Shown: positions 55,315 to 64,000 of the stretch, in pieces | Position numbering within the stretch: the first letter of the stretch is position 1 | How the letters are laid out: each line of letters opens with the position of its first letter | DNA from: SB11 sp964584305 | GTDB taxonomy: Bacteria > Bacteroidota > Bacteroidia > UBA8524 | Direction: 5' to 3' | NCBI GenBank assembly: GCA_964584305.1 | Contig: CAZOZL010000003.1 | Coordinates: 1 to 64,000 of the forward strand | Length of the DNA: 64,000 nucleotides | Notes under the pieces: model-generated | Told to the model about the DNA's origin: nothing | Seen by the model: only the letters and a program-made list of their open reading frames with translations | Database searches by the model: none | Made by a program: the position numbers and the translations under genes

Positions 55315-56580
55315 TTATCCTCTTAAAATACTCACGGGGTCAACTTTGGCGGCTTTTCGTGCAGGGAAATAGCCTGCAAAAAAGGTAGTTACAATGCCAA
55401 AGGCTACCCCAAATACATAGTGTTTAAATATAAACGCAACGGGAAAATGATCCATCGCTAAAAACTCTCCCCCATCAAATGGTAAAGTGCTTAAATAGTA
55501 GCTTACTATATAGCCAATACCTAAGCCTAAAAAAGCCCCGATAACGCCTATTATCATAGCTTGTGCCATAAATATGTTTACCACATCTTTGCCCGCAAAA
55601 CCTGTGGCTTTAAGTATGGCAATGTCTTTCATTTTCTCATTAATGGTCATGCTCATTATATTGTAAATGCCAAAACCTGCCACAATTAAAAGTGTTGTTA
55701 CTACTACAAGTGTAAGTGCATTACGAATAACAAAACTAACCAATATAGTAGCATTGGCAGTTTCCCAATCTTCGGCAGTAAAGCCAAAATTATGGGTATA
55801 TTTTGGGGCATAGTGTTTGGCTTGGTTCAGGTCTTTTAGTTTTAGGTTAATATCAGTAATATAGCTACTGCTTTGTCCTAAAATTTTTTGTACGGTTTTC
55901 AAAGTGGCGTAGCTGCGGCTATTATCAATAGCTCCCACGCCAAAAGCATAAGTACCCGCTATTTTTAGGGTAAGTGTGCCTCCCAGCGGGGTTGAAATTA
56001 TTACGTTATCGCCTTTTTTCACATTTAGTTTTTTGGCAAGCCCGCTACCCATTAGTATAGCATCACCACCTGCTAAAATATCTTCAATTTCGCCCGTTTG
56101 CATTTTGGGCTTTAGGTTAAACATTTTGTCTTCGGCAATAATGTTAACTCCTGTTAGCACACCATTTATTTGTGTAGCTCCGTAGTTGTAAAATACTTGC
56201 GAGCTTACATAGGGTGATACGCTTGTTACTTCTGGCTGCTGGCTAAGTAATTCTGAAATGTATAGCCCATTTTTAAGTTTGCGAGGCTCATTTTTTGGGC
56301 GAGGATTGTGGATGATGGTGAGGTGGTTTTTTTCGCCAGCATGGTATCTATCGGTGATACTTTGTTCAGCCACCTCCACATCATTGTACAAGCGGATGTG
56401 TGGAGTAGAGGTAAGCGTAGTTTCTGATAGGAAATCATTTATCCCTGTCATAAAACTAATCATAATAATAAACATAGCTATACCAAAGGTTACTCCTAAA
56501 ATAGCAACTATGGAAGTTTTTTTTCGAGAGAGAAGGTGGGTAGTAGCAATATGTAATGACAAATAAGACGGTTTTTTCAT
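55315..56580 (-). CDS. ABC transporter permease (MacB/FtsX type)
   Basis: A 421-residue inner-membrane protein. One helix at about 22-44 is followed by a large periplasmic MacB_PCD-like domain (about 45-270) and three C-terminal helices of the FtsX type (about 285-410), including ATGFAGKDVVNIFMAQAMIIG and ending PARKAAKVDPVSILRG. This is the standard four-helix MacB/LolC arrangement. It is 10 bp downstream of the adaptor gene. It should form a tripartite or bipartite exporter with the adaptor and ATPase. Confidence 0.95.
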   Translation of the reverse strand: MKKPSYLSLHIATTHLLSRKKTSIVAILGVTFGIAMFIIMISFMTGINDFLSETTLTSTPHIRLYNDVEVAEQSITDRYHAGEKNHLTIIHNPRPKNEPRKLKNGLYISELLSQQPEVTSVSPYVSSQVFYNYGATQINGVLTGVNIIAEDKMFNLKPKMQTGEIEDILAGGDAILMGSGLAKKLNVKKGDNVIISTPLGGTLTLKIAGTYAFGVGAIDNSRSYATLKTVQKILGQSSSYITDINLKLKDLNQAKHYAPKYTHNFGFTAEDWETANATILVSFVIRNALTLVVVTTLLIVAGFGIYNIMSMTINEKMKDIAILKATGFAGKDVVNIFMAQAMIIGVIGAFLGLGIGYIVSYYLSTLPFDGGEFLAMDHFPVAFIFKHYVFGVAFGIVTTFFAGYFPARKAAKVDPVSILRG

Positions 56581-56590
56581 AACAGTGGGC

Positions 56591-57688
56591 TTATTTGGTT
56601 ATTATTTCTGTTTGAGCATCTATACCGCTAATTACTTCGGCATATTCAAAGTTTTCAATCCCTTTTTTTACCTTTACTTTTTGCTGCCCGTCGTTCGTTT
56701 TTATCAGAACAGAGTCGCCTGCAAGTAGCAATATTTTGGGTAGGCACAATACGTCTTTCTTTTCTTTAATAATAATGTTTGCCTCTACATTAGTACCTGA
56801 GAATATATTGGGCAAAGCATCTACCAATACTGCATCTACCCTAAAAGCAAAGTCGCGCTTGTTCATGGCGGGGTATATACGGCTTATTTTAGCTTTAAAA
56901 ATTTTACCACCAAAGGTTTCTATTTCTACTAAAACTTTTTGTCCCACTATTATTTTCTCAATATCATTTTCATCAACACTAAGTTTTAGTACTACATTAT
57001 TGGCATCGCCAATTATGGCAATAGGTTCGCCGTGTCGTACTGCTTCGCCTTGTTTTTTCAAAATATCATAAATACGCCCTTTGGCACTGCTTTTTATTAG
57101 GTAGTGGGCTACATCATCTTGCGTTACCTTGTACTGGCTTTCAGCACTTTGTAGCGTTACATACAATTGCAAGCGTATATTCTTTAAACGCAACTGTGCT
57201 GCTTTGTAGTTGTTTTGGCTATTAATATAGGCAAGCTCAAAACGTTCATAATCTGCTTTTTTAACGGCGTTTTTTTCGTACAAGCGTTTATAACGTTTGT
57301 AGCTGGTACTGTCGTTTTGTAGTTTTACCTTTAATGTGTTTAGTTGTGCCTTTAGTTCTTGCAAGGCAGGCGAGTTTTCGCCATAGTTTTTTTTGGCAGT
57401 TTTGTATATCTCCGCGCTGGTATAAAGGCGGGCTTGGGTTGCAAGTCCATCTATACGCATTATTTTTTGCGATGTACTAATGGTATCCCCCTCTTTCACA
57501 AAAATAGTAGCAACTGTTCCGTTTGCCAATGAGTATAGTGTAAACTGGTTTTCAGGCTCAAGTACACCGCTGGCATAGACCGCCTCAGTAATGTCTTGCT
57601 TTAATAATTTTTGGGTAGAGATTTCGTCTTTGCAGGCACTTATAAGTAGTGCTAAAACTGCAAGTAGTACTGTAATAGCTGTTTTCAT
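56591..57688 (-). CDS. HlyD/MacA-like periplasmic adaptor lipoprotein
   Basis: About 365 residues from ATG 57688, which gives a lipoprotein signal (AITVLLAVLALLISACKDE); ATGs at 57715 and 57742 are alternatives. The biotinyl-lipoyl-like part begins SGVLEPENQFTLYSLANGTV and continues in IKSSAKGRIYDILKKQGEAV. A long coiled-coil hairpin lies at about 100-190, and the beta-barrel part is VVLKLSVDENDIEKI to ANIIIKEKKD. It would bridge the inner-membrane permease and an outer-membrane channel; no TolC-like gene is in the window. It is the first gene of the five-gene operon adaptor, permease, ATPase, kinase, regulator. Confidence 0.93.
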   Translation of the reverse strand: MKTAITVLLAVLALLISACKDEISTQKLLKQDITEAVYASGVLEPENQFTLYSLANGTVATIFVKEGDTISTSQKIMRIDGLATQARLYTSAEIYKTAKKNYGENSPALQELKAQLNTLKVKLQNDSTSYKRYKRLYEKNAVKKADYERFELAYINSQNNYKAAQLRLKNIRLQLYVTLQSAESQYKVTQDDVAHYLIKSSAKGRIYDILKKQGEAVRHGEPIAIIGDANNVVLKLSVDENDIEKIIVGQKVLVEIETFGGKIFKAKISRIYPAMNKRDFAFRVDAVLVDALPNIFSGTNVEANIIIKEKKDVLCLPKILLLAGDSVLIKTNDGQQKVKVKKGIENFEYAEVISGIDAQTEIITK

Positions 57689-57816
57689 GGCTGTTTTATT
57701 TAGTACAAATTTCATACAATTGATAGGAAAGGAAAAATACAATTCTTTAATCCTTCAAAATAGGGTTATGAAGCGTTTATAGCAGAAATAAAACGAACTT
57801 TATGAAGCCCGCCAAA

Positions 57817-58281
57817 TTATTGAGCGGTATAGGTTTCTACGGTGGTTGCGGTTATACTACTACTTTTATTAATATTTTTAAGTACCATAGTGGTATTGGT
57901 AATGCTTACCAGTTGCCAGTTTTTATTGTTTAATACCAGTGTTTGCTCATCATCTTGGGTAACCCAATTAAAGGTAGTGTTTTGTGGTTTGGTGGGGCAA
58001 ACATCTACGGCTTCATCCACTGTAAACTCTCTGTTTCGTGCAAACGATATAATATTATCCTTCACACAATCGGGCACATTGCTAAAATCTTCACTGGGCA
58101 AGCCATTGGTATAGTCAACGGTTTTGTTTGTCAATACCCATTTTTCACCAATAATTATTAATGCTTTAGCACCAGGGAAGTGTGTAGCTGAATCAGTAGT
58201 GGGGGTGGGATTTATACTCTCCTTTTTGCTACAAGCAGTAAATAAAAAAGGAATGAGTAGCAATAAAACTGTTTTCTGCAT
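57817..58281 (-). CDS. Hypothetical lipoprotein
   Basis: About 154 residues from ATG 58281, which gives a lipoprotein signal (QKTVLLLLIPFLFTACSKKE). An in-frame start 41 codons upstream is rejected since it would bury that signal. The mature part has a proline/threonine-rich linker (PTPTTDSATH) followed by a compact beta domain with paired cysteines (VPDCVKDN, AVDVCPTKPQ) and the WVTQDDEQTLVLNNKNWQLV segment. That pattern is reminiscent of lipocalin-like lipoproteins of Bacteroidota, but the family is not certain. It is monocistronic and divergent from mraZ. Confidence 0.82.
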   Translation of the reverse strand: MQKTVLLLLIPFLFTACSKKESINPTPTTDSATHFPGAKALIIIGEKWVLTNKTVDYTNGLPSEDFSNVPDCVKDNIISFARNREFTVDEAVDVCPTKPQNTTFNWVTQDDEQTLVLNNKNWQLVSITNTTMVLKNINKSSSITATTVETYTAQ

Positions 58282-58498
58282 CCTGCTTCTAATAGCAAAC
58301 TTCGTGCAAAACTTAGCTGTAATGCTTAAAAAGCTAAAAATATTTTTAACCCGTATTTTTTGAGAGAAAATTCCAAGAGAAACTTTTGTGCAAAAGTTTA
58401 CCACCAGTTAAACCCTTTGATAGTAAGGGCTTTCATTTTTTAGTAAAATAAAGTGTTAAAAAGTGGTAAAATATGGGAGATTGTGTCTTTTTATTTTG

Positions 58499-58506
58499 TA
58501 ATTTTG
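58499..58506 (+). promoter_or_regulatory. Candidate -7 box of the division and cell-wall operon
   Basis: TAATTTTG, a perfect TAnnTTTG box 25 bases before the mraZ ATG. No TTG is found 19-21 bases upstream, so the promoter call is partial. GTGG-containing repeats bound by MraZ in other bacteria are hinted at by AAGTGTTAAAAAGTGGTAAA at about 58451-58470. Confidence 0.5.
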
Positions 58507-58531
58507 GCAAAGCCTTTATTGGCAGTGAACT

Positions 58532-59005
58532 ATGTCGAAGTTTATAGGAGAATATGAGTGCAAAATGGATGGAAAGGGCAGAGTTATGCTCCCTTCCAGC
58601 CTGCGCAAGCAAATTCCTGATGAAGCAGGCGATAGATTAGTGATAAACAGAGGTTTTGATAAATGCTTAACCATTTATACCAAAGCCGATTGGCAAAAAG
58701 AGACGGGCAAATTAGAAGGGTTAAACTCTTTTAATAAAAGGGACAGGTTGTTTATCCGCTTGTTTAATAATGGTGCAACTGAAGTGCAAATTGATACCGC
58801 AGCAAGGGTATTAATTCCTAAAAATCTGCAAGAGTATGCAGAGTTGGGGAACAAATTGGTGCTATATGCTTACGAGAATAAAATAGAGATATGGTCAGCG
58901 GAAAACCATGCAGATATGTTTGATATGAGTGCTGATGATTTTTCAGAACTGGCAGAGGAGGTGATGAGTAAAAATGGTGAGACCACTGGAGGAAAGAATG
59001 AGTGA
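58532..59005 (+). CDS. mraZ: Division/cell wall cluster transcriptional regulator MraZ
   Basis: A 157-residue protein with two SpoVT/AbrB-like MraZ repeats: about 3-50 (FIGEYECKMDGKGRVMLPSS) and about 75-130 (EVQIDTAARVLIPKNLQEYA). MraZ binds DNA in front of its own operon and adjusts division-gene expression. It opens the dcw cluster here. Its end overlaps the rsmH start by 8 bases, showing translational coupling. Confidence 0.96.
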   Translation: MSKFIGEYECKMDGKGRVMLPSSLRKQIPDEAGDRLVINRGFDKCLTIYTKADWQKETGKLEGLNSFNKRDRLFIRLFNNGATEVQIDTAARVLIPKNLQEYAELGNKLVLYAYENKIEIWSAENHADMFDMSADDFSELAEEVMSKNGETTGGKNE

Positions 59006-59900
59006 GTATCACGTACCCGTGATGCTTAGTGAGTGCCTTGAAGCACTGAATATACAGCCGCAAGGAATATACGTAGATGTAACCTACGGCGGTGGCGGGC
59101 ATAGTGCCGAGATACTGAAAAGATTGAGTGGCAAAGGCAGACTGATTGGTTTTGACCAAGATGCCGATGCAATAGAAAATAAGGTAGCAGATGAAAAGCT
59201 GGTATTGGTAAACCACAATTTTAGGTATTTAAAAAATTTTTTAAAGTACCACAACGCTTTACCTGCCAGCGGGCTATTGGCTGATTTAGGAATATCATCA
59301 TACCAGATTGATGAACCCCAAAAAGGCTTTGCCCATAGGTGGGATGCACCTTTGGATATGCGGATGGACAGAAGTGCCAGCCCCACAGCAGCCGATATAG
59401 TAAATACATATAGTGAGAAAGAGTTGATGCAACTACTGCGCAAGTATGGCGAGTTGGACAATGCCTATAAAGTAGCACGCAACATAGTAAATGCAAGAGA
59501 TAAGCAAGCTATTGAAACTACAGAAAAACTTAAAGAAGCGGTAGTAAAGAGTTTGCCAAGGGAGGGAGAGAATAAATACCTCTCAAAAATATTTCAGGCA
59601 TTGCGTATTGAGGTGAATAAAGAGTTGGATGCTTTGGAGCAACTACTGCAACAAAGTACCGAAGTGTTGCACAAGGGGGGGCGGCTGGTAGTAATGTCAT
59701 ACCACTCGCTGGAGGATAGGATGGTGAAAAACTTTATAAAAACGGGAAACACCGAGGGGAAAGTAGAGAAAGATATATACGGCAATACAAACAAGCCTTT
59801 TAGGGCAGTAGTAAATAAAGCCATAACAGCCAGTGAGGAGGAAATAGCCTGTAACCCACGCGCACGAAGTGCGCGATTGCGGGTAGCAGAGAAAATATAA
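58998..59900 (+). CDS. rsmH: 16S rRNA (cytosine1402-N4)-methyltransferase
   Basis: A 300-residue SAM-dependent methyltransferase (MraW). The start is ATG 58998 (MSEYHVPVMLSECLEAL), which lies inside the last codons of mraZ and is preceded by a GGAGGAAAG stretch; an ATG eight codons earlier lacks that spacing. Motif I is YVDVTYGGGGHSAEIL, followed by GFDQDADAI, LLADLGISSYQID and the C-terminal PRARSARLRVAEKI. It methylates C1402 of 16S rRNA together with RsmI. Second gene of the dcw cluster. Confidence 0.97.
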   Translation: MSEYHVPVMLSECLEALNIQPQGIYVDVTYGGGGHSAEILKRLSGKGRLIGFDQDADAIENKVADEKLVLVNHNFRYLKNFLKYHNALPASGLLADLGISSYQIDEPQKGFAHRWDAPLDMRMDRSASPTAADIVNTYSEKELMQLLRKYGELDNAYKVARNIVNARDKQAIETTEKLKEAVVKSLPREGENKYLSKIFQALRIEVNKELDALEQLLQQSTEVLHKGGRLVVMSYHSLEDRMVKNFIKTGNTEGKVEKDIYGNTNKPFRAVVNKAITASEEEIACNPRARSARLRVAEKI

Positions 59901-59923
59901 AGTGTAAGCCGGTAACAACGAAA

Positions 59924-60319
59924 ATGGAAAACCAAATAAAAGAACAGCCACAAGAAGAAGGGGCGGAGCAAAAAGGGAAAGGGGCAGAGCGTAAGCCCTC
60001 AAAACTCCTTACGGCTTCAGAGTACACCTTTTTTATGGATAGGGATAGCCTTAGAAAGCTATTTCCTATGTTTTTTTTGGTAGCAGGATTGGGCATATTT
60101 TATATATATACCGCCCACTATGCCCAGCGTATAGTGCGTAAAACTGATGAGATAAAAACAGAAATAAAAGAACTACGAGCAGAGTACATCACCATAAAAT
60201 CAGAGTTAATGTACAAGTCGAAACAATCGCAAGTGAGTAAAAAATTAGAAAACACAACACTGAAAGAACTACGTACACCACCCTATAAAATTACCTATAC
60301 AAAAAAAGATGAATTTTAG
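59924..60319 (+). CDS. ftsL: FtsL-like cell division protein
   Basis: A 131-residue bitopic membrane protein. A basic, glutamine/glutamate-rich cytosolic N-terminus (about 1-45) leads to one transmembrane helix (about 48-66, FPMFFLVAGLGIFYIYTAHY) and a periplasmic heptad-like coiled coil (EIKTEIKELRAEYITIKSEL). Size, topology and position between rsmH and ftsI identify FtsL, a component of the FtsBLQ divisome complex. Sequence similarity alone would be weak. Its end overlaps ftsI by 11 bp. Confidence 0.9.
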   Translation: MENQIKEQPQEEGAEQKGKGAERKPSKLLTASEYTFFMDRDSLRKLFPMFFLVAGLGIFYIYTAHYAQRIVRKTDEIKTEIKELRAEYITIKSELMYKSKQSQVSKKLENTTLKELRTPPYKITYTKKDEF

Positions 60320-62423
60320 ACGCGACATACTTTGGCGGGTTTATTTAGCCTTTTTTGTTACCTGTGTTTTCGGGGTGATGATAATGGTGTATGCTTTCCG
60401 TATTCAGTTTGTTGAAGGAGATAAGTGGCGCACATTGGCAAGCGAGTTAAGTACATCATACCAAACCATTGAAGCAACAAGAGGCAATATATACTCTGAC
60501 GATGGCAGCTTATTGGCAACTTCTATCCCCGTATATGATATACGTATGGATATGAAAGCAGCGGGTTTAAAATCTGCTGATTTTAATAATGGAGTTGATT
60601 CTTTAGCCTATTTACTATCAAAAACATTTCCAACGTATAAAAAAGTTGAGTTTTTAAGAAAGCTAAAACAAGCCCATATTGATGGGAAACGCTATTTCTT
60701 GGTAAAACGAAACGTTTCATATAGCCAAGTAAAAGCCATGCAAAACTGGCCACTGTTTCGTTTAGGGAAATACAAGGGCGGTTTTATAGTAATAGAAAAA
60801 GAACGCAGGCAACAGCCTTTTAAGCAACTGGCAAGGCGCACCATAGGATATAGCAGGAGGGGTGTAGCACCAGTGGGGTTAGAAGGGGCTTACGATAAAA
60901 TTTTATCAGGCATTGGCGGTAAACGATTAATGCAAAAAGTATCGGGGGGGCAATGGATACCTGTAAATTATGATAATGAGATTGAACCCGAAAATGGCAA
61001 GGATGTTTACACTACCATAGATATTAATATACAAGACGTTGCCGAGAATGCCTTGTTAAAAGCACTTATAGAACACAATGCCGAGAATGGCTGTGCTGTT
61101 TTAATGGAGGTTAAAACAGGACGCATAAAAGCAATTGCCAACCTTACCCGCAAAGGCAATAGTGAAACCAAAGTGTATAATGAGACATATAACTATGCAG
61201 TGGGCGAAAGCGCAGAACCAGGGTCAACTTTTAAGTTAGCATCACTAATTGCGTTATTAGAAAGTGGCGTTGCAGACTTGGATGACAGTATAGATATTGA
61301 AGGTGGAAAAACTATGTTTTTTGAGCATATAATGAAAGATTCTGAAAGAAGTGCTGCGGGCAAACTTACCCTACAACAATCTTTCGAAAAATCATCAAAC
61401 GTAGGTATATCAAAGTTAGTGGTGCAGCATTTTGCCCAAAACCCTGAAAAATTTACTACACTGATTAAAAAATTAGGTATTAATAAACCTTTAGGGCTGC
61501 AAATTTATGGCGAGGGTACACCCCGCATCAAAAGTTCCGAAGATAGTGATTGGTCGGGCATTACCCTACCGTGGATGTCAATAGGGTATGAAGTTACCCT
61601 AACACCCCTGCAAATATTAGCCCTATACAATGCAGTAGCCAACAATGGCAAAATGGTGAAACCTTCTTTTGCCCGCGAAGTACGCCATGTAGGTAAGCTG
61701 GTAGAAAGGTACGAAACGCAAGTACTTAACAAATCCATTTGCTCAAAAGAAACATTAAAAAAAGTACGCCAAGCTATGGAAGGCGTAGTATTAAGAGGTA
61801 CTGCCCGAAATTTACGAAACAAAAACTATACAGTGGCGGGCAAAACAGGTACTGCCCAAATTGCTGATACCAAAAATGGATACCGTAAATACTATAAATC
61901 ATCGTTTGTGGGGTATTTCCCCGCTGATAATCCACAATACACGTGTATAGTTTCTATAAATGGGGCATCAAACGGGGTGTACTATGGCAGTGCGGTAGCG
62001 GGTCCTGTTTTCAAAGAAATAGCTGATAAAGTATATGCCAGCAAGCTGGATTTGCATTTGGATATTAATGAGCGAAACCTACAAGTAAAAGATGCTCTGC
62101 CTACACCAAAAGTATCTCGAAAAGAGGGGGTAAAGGAAATACTTAATCAAATTGGAATTTCCTCGCAAATGGCGGGAGAAGTGGATGAAAACCAATGGGT
62201 ATTTACAAAAAAGGAAAAGCAATCACTAAAAATTTTAGAACGAAAAATAGTAAGCGGGTTAGTACCCGATGTTACGGGAATGGGGCTAAAAGATGCCCTA
62301 TTTCTGATAGAAAATGCAGGACTGAGAGTCCGCTTTATAGGCAATGGGAAGGTAAGAAAACAATCCATTTCCGCAGGAAAAAAAATTCTTAGGGGGGCAA
62401 CCATTTATTTAGAACTAAGCTGA
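60309..62423 (+). CDS. ftsI: Division-specific transpeptidase FtsI (PBP3) with PASTA domain
   Basis: A 704-residue class B penicillin-binding protein. One N-terminal helix (about 12-30) is followed by the pedestal domain and the transpeptidase. The active-site motifs are SxxK at EPGSTFKLAS (Ser306), SSN at 362-364 (EKSSNVGIS) and KTG in VAGKTGTAQ. The C-terminus has a PASTA-like domain (about 635-704, LVPDVTGMGLKDALFLIENA), an extension typical of Bacteroidota FtsI but absent in E. coli. It crosslinks septal peptidoglycan. It overlaps ftsL by 11 bp and precedes murE by 2 bp. Confidence 0.97.
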   Translation: MNFRRDILWRVYLAFFVTCVFGVMIMVYAFRIQFVEGDKWRTLASELSTSYQTIEATRGNIYSDDGSLLATSIPVYDIRMDMKAAGLKSADFNNGVDSLAYLLSKTFPTYKKVEFLRKLKQAHIDGKRYFLVKRNVSYSQVKAMQNWPLFRLGKYKGGFIVIEKERRQQPFKQLARRTIGYSRRGVAPVGLEGAYDKILSGIGGKRLMQKVSGGQWIPVNYDNEIEPENGKDVYTTIDINIQDVAENALLKALIEHNAENGCAVLMEVKTGRIKAIANLTRKGNSETKVYNETYNYAVGESAEPGSTFKLASLIALLESGVADLDDSIDIEGGKTMFFEHIMKDSERSAAGKLTLQQSFEKSSNVGISKLVVQHFAQNPEKFTTLIKKLGINKPLGLQIYGEGTPRIKSSEDSDWSGITLPWMSIGYEVTLTPLQILALYNAVANNGKMVKPSFAREVRHVGKLVERYETQVLNKSICSKETLKKVRQAMEGVVLRGTARNLRNKNYTVAGKTGTAQIADTKNGYRKYYKSSFVGYFPADNPQYTCIVSINGASNGVYYGSAVAGPVFKEIADKVYASKLDLHLDINERNLQVKDALPTPKVSRKEGVKEILNQIGISSQMAGEVDENQWVFTKKEKQSLKILERKIVSGLVPDVTGMGLKDALFLIENAGLRVRFIGNGKVRKQSISAGKKILRGATIYLELS

Positions 62424-62425
62424 TT

Positions 62426-63889
62426 TTGAAAACATTAGCCAACATATTAAACCCAATAACTACTGTACAGGTAATAGGCAATACTGCTATTACTATTACC
62501 TCGCTTTGTCTTGACTCAAGAAAAGTAGAGCAAGGTTCAGTGTTTTTTGCGGTTAAGGGCAGTATTACCAATGGGCATGAGTTTATAGACACCGCTATTG
62601 CCAATGGTGCAACTGCCATAGTGTGCGAAGAGTTGCCCCAAAATTACAACAATAAGGTAACGTGGGTAGTGGTACAAAATACCAATGAGGTGATAGGCGC
62701 AATAGCAAATGCGTATTACAGCACCCCCTCAAACGAGCTAAAACTAATAGGCATAACAGGTACTAATGGAAAAACTACCGTTGCCTCATTATTATACCAG
62801 CTATATACCCAATTGGGGTACAAATGTGGGCTAATATCTACGGTACAAAATATAATAGGCAGAGAAATTATTGCGGCTACACATACTACACCTGATGCGA
62901 TAACCCTTACTTCACTTTTGCGCCAAATGGCTGATGCTGATTGCTCTTTTGTATTTATGGAGTGCAGCAGCCATGCTATTCAGCAAAACCGTATTAAAGG
63001 GCAAAAATTTGCAGGCGGCATATTTACCAATATCACCCACGACCACCTTGACTATCACGAAACTTTTAAAAATTATATAGCCGCTAAAAAGAAATTTTTT
63101 GATGCGCTGGATAGTGATGCGTTTATTCTAACCAATAAAGATGATAAAAACGGGCAGGTAATGCTACAAAACTCACCCGCTACTAAATATACATACAGCC
63201 TTCGCAGTATGTCAGATTTTAGTTGCCGCATTATTGAGCAAGATTTTAAAGGAATGCTGTTAGAGATTGATGGGCAAGAGGCGTGGTATAGGATAACGGG
63301 CAATTTTAATGCGTATAATCTTTTGACGGTGTATGCTACCGCCTTTTTATTGGGCGAGGAGAAAGAGCAAATTATTACCACACTGAGCACTTTAGCCCCT
63401 GTAAAAGGAAGGTTTGAGTATGTACAATCGCAAAGTGGGATAATAGGTATAGTGGACTATGCCCACACCCCCGATGCACTAAAAAATGTGCTGGAAACCA
63501 TTAACCATATCCGCAGTAAAAACGAGCAATTAATTACAGTAATAGGCTGTGGTGGAGATAGGGATAAAACCAAACGGGCTAAAATAGCCGAAGTAGCAGC
63601 ACTACTAAGTGATAGAGCCATTTTTACTTCTGATAATCCACGCAGCGAAGACCCCGAAGCCATTTTAGATGAGATGATAGCGGGTGTGCAAGGGCAACAC
63701 TACAAAAAAGTATTAAAAATAAGCAATAGAAAAGAGGCAATACGCACTGCGGTAGCACTGGCTACTAAAGGCGATATACTACTGGTGGCAGGCAAAGGAC
63801 ACGAAACCTACCAAGAGATAAAGGGGGTGAAACAGCCCTTTGATGACAAGGCGGTGCTGGAGGAAGTGATGCAGCAAACAGAAAGTTAA
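62426..63889 (+). CDS. murE: UDP-MurNAc-L-Ala-D-Glu:meso-DAP ligase
   Basis: A 487-residue Mur ligase. The ATP site is ITGTNGKTTVASLLYQL; TTPDAITLTSLLRQM and MECSSHAIQQNRI contribute the UDP-substrate site; TSDNPRSEDPEAILDEM contains the DNPR motif that selects meso-diaminopimelate. The start is TTG 62426, 2 bp after the ftsI stop. It adds the third residue of the stem peptide in the cytosol. Length is normal. Confidence 0.97.
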   Translation: MKTLANILNPITTVQVIGNTAITITSLCLDSRKVEQGSVFFAVKGSITNGHEFIDTAIANGATAIVCEELPQNYNNKVTWVVVQNTNEVIGAIANAYYSTPSNELKLIGITGTNGKTTVASLLYQLYTQLGYKCGLISTVQNIIGREIIAATHTTPDAITLTSLLRQMADADCSFVFMECSSHAIQQNRIKGQKFAGGIFTNITHDHLDYHETFKNYIAAKKKFFDALDSDAFILTNKDDKNGQVMLQNSPATKYTYSLRSMSDFSCRIIEQDFKGMLLEIDGQEAWYRITGNFNAYNLLTVYATAFLLGEEKEQIITTLSTLAPVKGRFEYVQSQSGIIGIVDYAHTPDALKNVLETINHIRSKNEQLITVIGCGGDRDKTKRAKIAEVAALLSDRAIFTSDNPRSEDPEAILDEMIAGVQGQHYKKVLKISNRKEAIRTAVALATKGDILLVAGKGHETYQEIKGVKQPFDDKAVLEEVMQQTES

Positions 63890-63913
63890 AAACCAATGAA
63901 ATTAAGAGTATAG

Positions 63914-64000
63914 ATGTTTTACTACTTATTTGATTATTTACAACGTGAGTTTGACCTTATAGGGGCAGGTGTATTTCAGTACATTTCCTTTAGGGCGGCA
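63914..64000 (+). CDS. mraY: Phospho-MurNAc-pentapeptide translocase, 5' end only
   Basis: An ATG 24 bp after the murE stop opens a frame that runs to the window edge: FYYLFDYLQREFDLIGAGVF then QYISFRAA. This is the conserved N-terminus of MraY in Bacteroidota (YYLFDYL ... GAGVFQYISFRA). Only 29 residues are present. MraY makes lipid I at the inner membrane, and its place after murE fits the dcw order. Confidence 0.93.
   Translation, partial: MFYYLFDYLQREFDLIGAGVFQYISFRAA

Noticed and set aside
1..64000. CRISPR arrays, insertion sequences, prophage genes
   Set aside because: No regularly spaced identical repeats with unique spacers, no transposase or integrase frame and no phage structural gene were found.

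Overview
The window is AT-rich chromosomal DNA from a member of the Bacteroidota, probably a Chitinophagales- or Sphingobacteriales-like lineage; the order is inferred. The phylum call rests on type A and type B type-IX-secretion sorting domains, a TonB receptor with an N-terminal carboxypeptidase-regulatory-like domain, GSCFA, DUF3822, DUF4296 and TIGR01777 proteins, and promoters of the TTTG-N20-TAnnTTTG type. MurE carries the DNPR motif expected for meso-diaminopimelate peptidoglycan.

Layout. 0.5-3 kb: small conserved protein, membrane protein, histidine kinase and LuxR-type regulator, then tRNA-Ser(TGA). 3.7-9.9 kb: SulP transporter, aroA, TonB receptor, secreted protein. 10-14.3 kb: an isolated PIN-domain gene between repeats, aroB, mtgA, rmlA and a truncated antitoxin gene. 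14.5-19.7 kb: a giant PKD-repeat secreted protein. 20-29 kb: aminotransferase plus omega-amidase, rpsO-pnp, O-antigen ligase plus LysM protein, NfeD. 29-33 kb: an ECF sigma / anti-sigma operon with a GSCFA protein. 33-46.5 kb: a seven-helix PQ-loop protein and housekeeping genes (lpdA, rsmD, coaD, kynU, yggS). 46.5-53 kb: a ridA pseudogene, yciI and a defence-like region. 52.8-57.7 kb: a LytTR two-component system with a MacAB-like exporter. 58.5-64 kb: the division and cell-wall cluster mraZ-rsmH-ftsL-ftsI-murE-mraY, the last cut by the window end.

The most notable region is 47.4-52.9 kb. Two compact two-gene modules, an ABC-type ATPase plus TOPRIM-like protein and a C5 methyltransferase plus putative restriction endonuclease, each sit immediately beyond the 3' end of a housekeeping gene. 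Each is bracketed by a direct repeat made from the last codons of that gene. For the restriction-modification module the repeat is 33 bp and perfect, covering the end of the LytTR regulator gene. For the ATPase-TOPRIM module it is about 53 bp and diverged, covering the end of an M20 amidohydrolase gene. No integrase or transposase is present. The shared architecture suggests a recurring way of inserting defence cassettes at gene 3' ends.

Almost every longer intergenic space holds pieces of a mosaic family of short, often palindromic, dispersed repeats. The same blocks recur in different order and orientation at about 0.05, 3.4, 5.4, 10, 11.1, 22.1, 25.3, 33.7, 38.5, 43.7, 47.3 and 50.7 kb.
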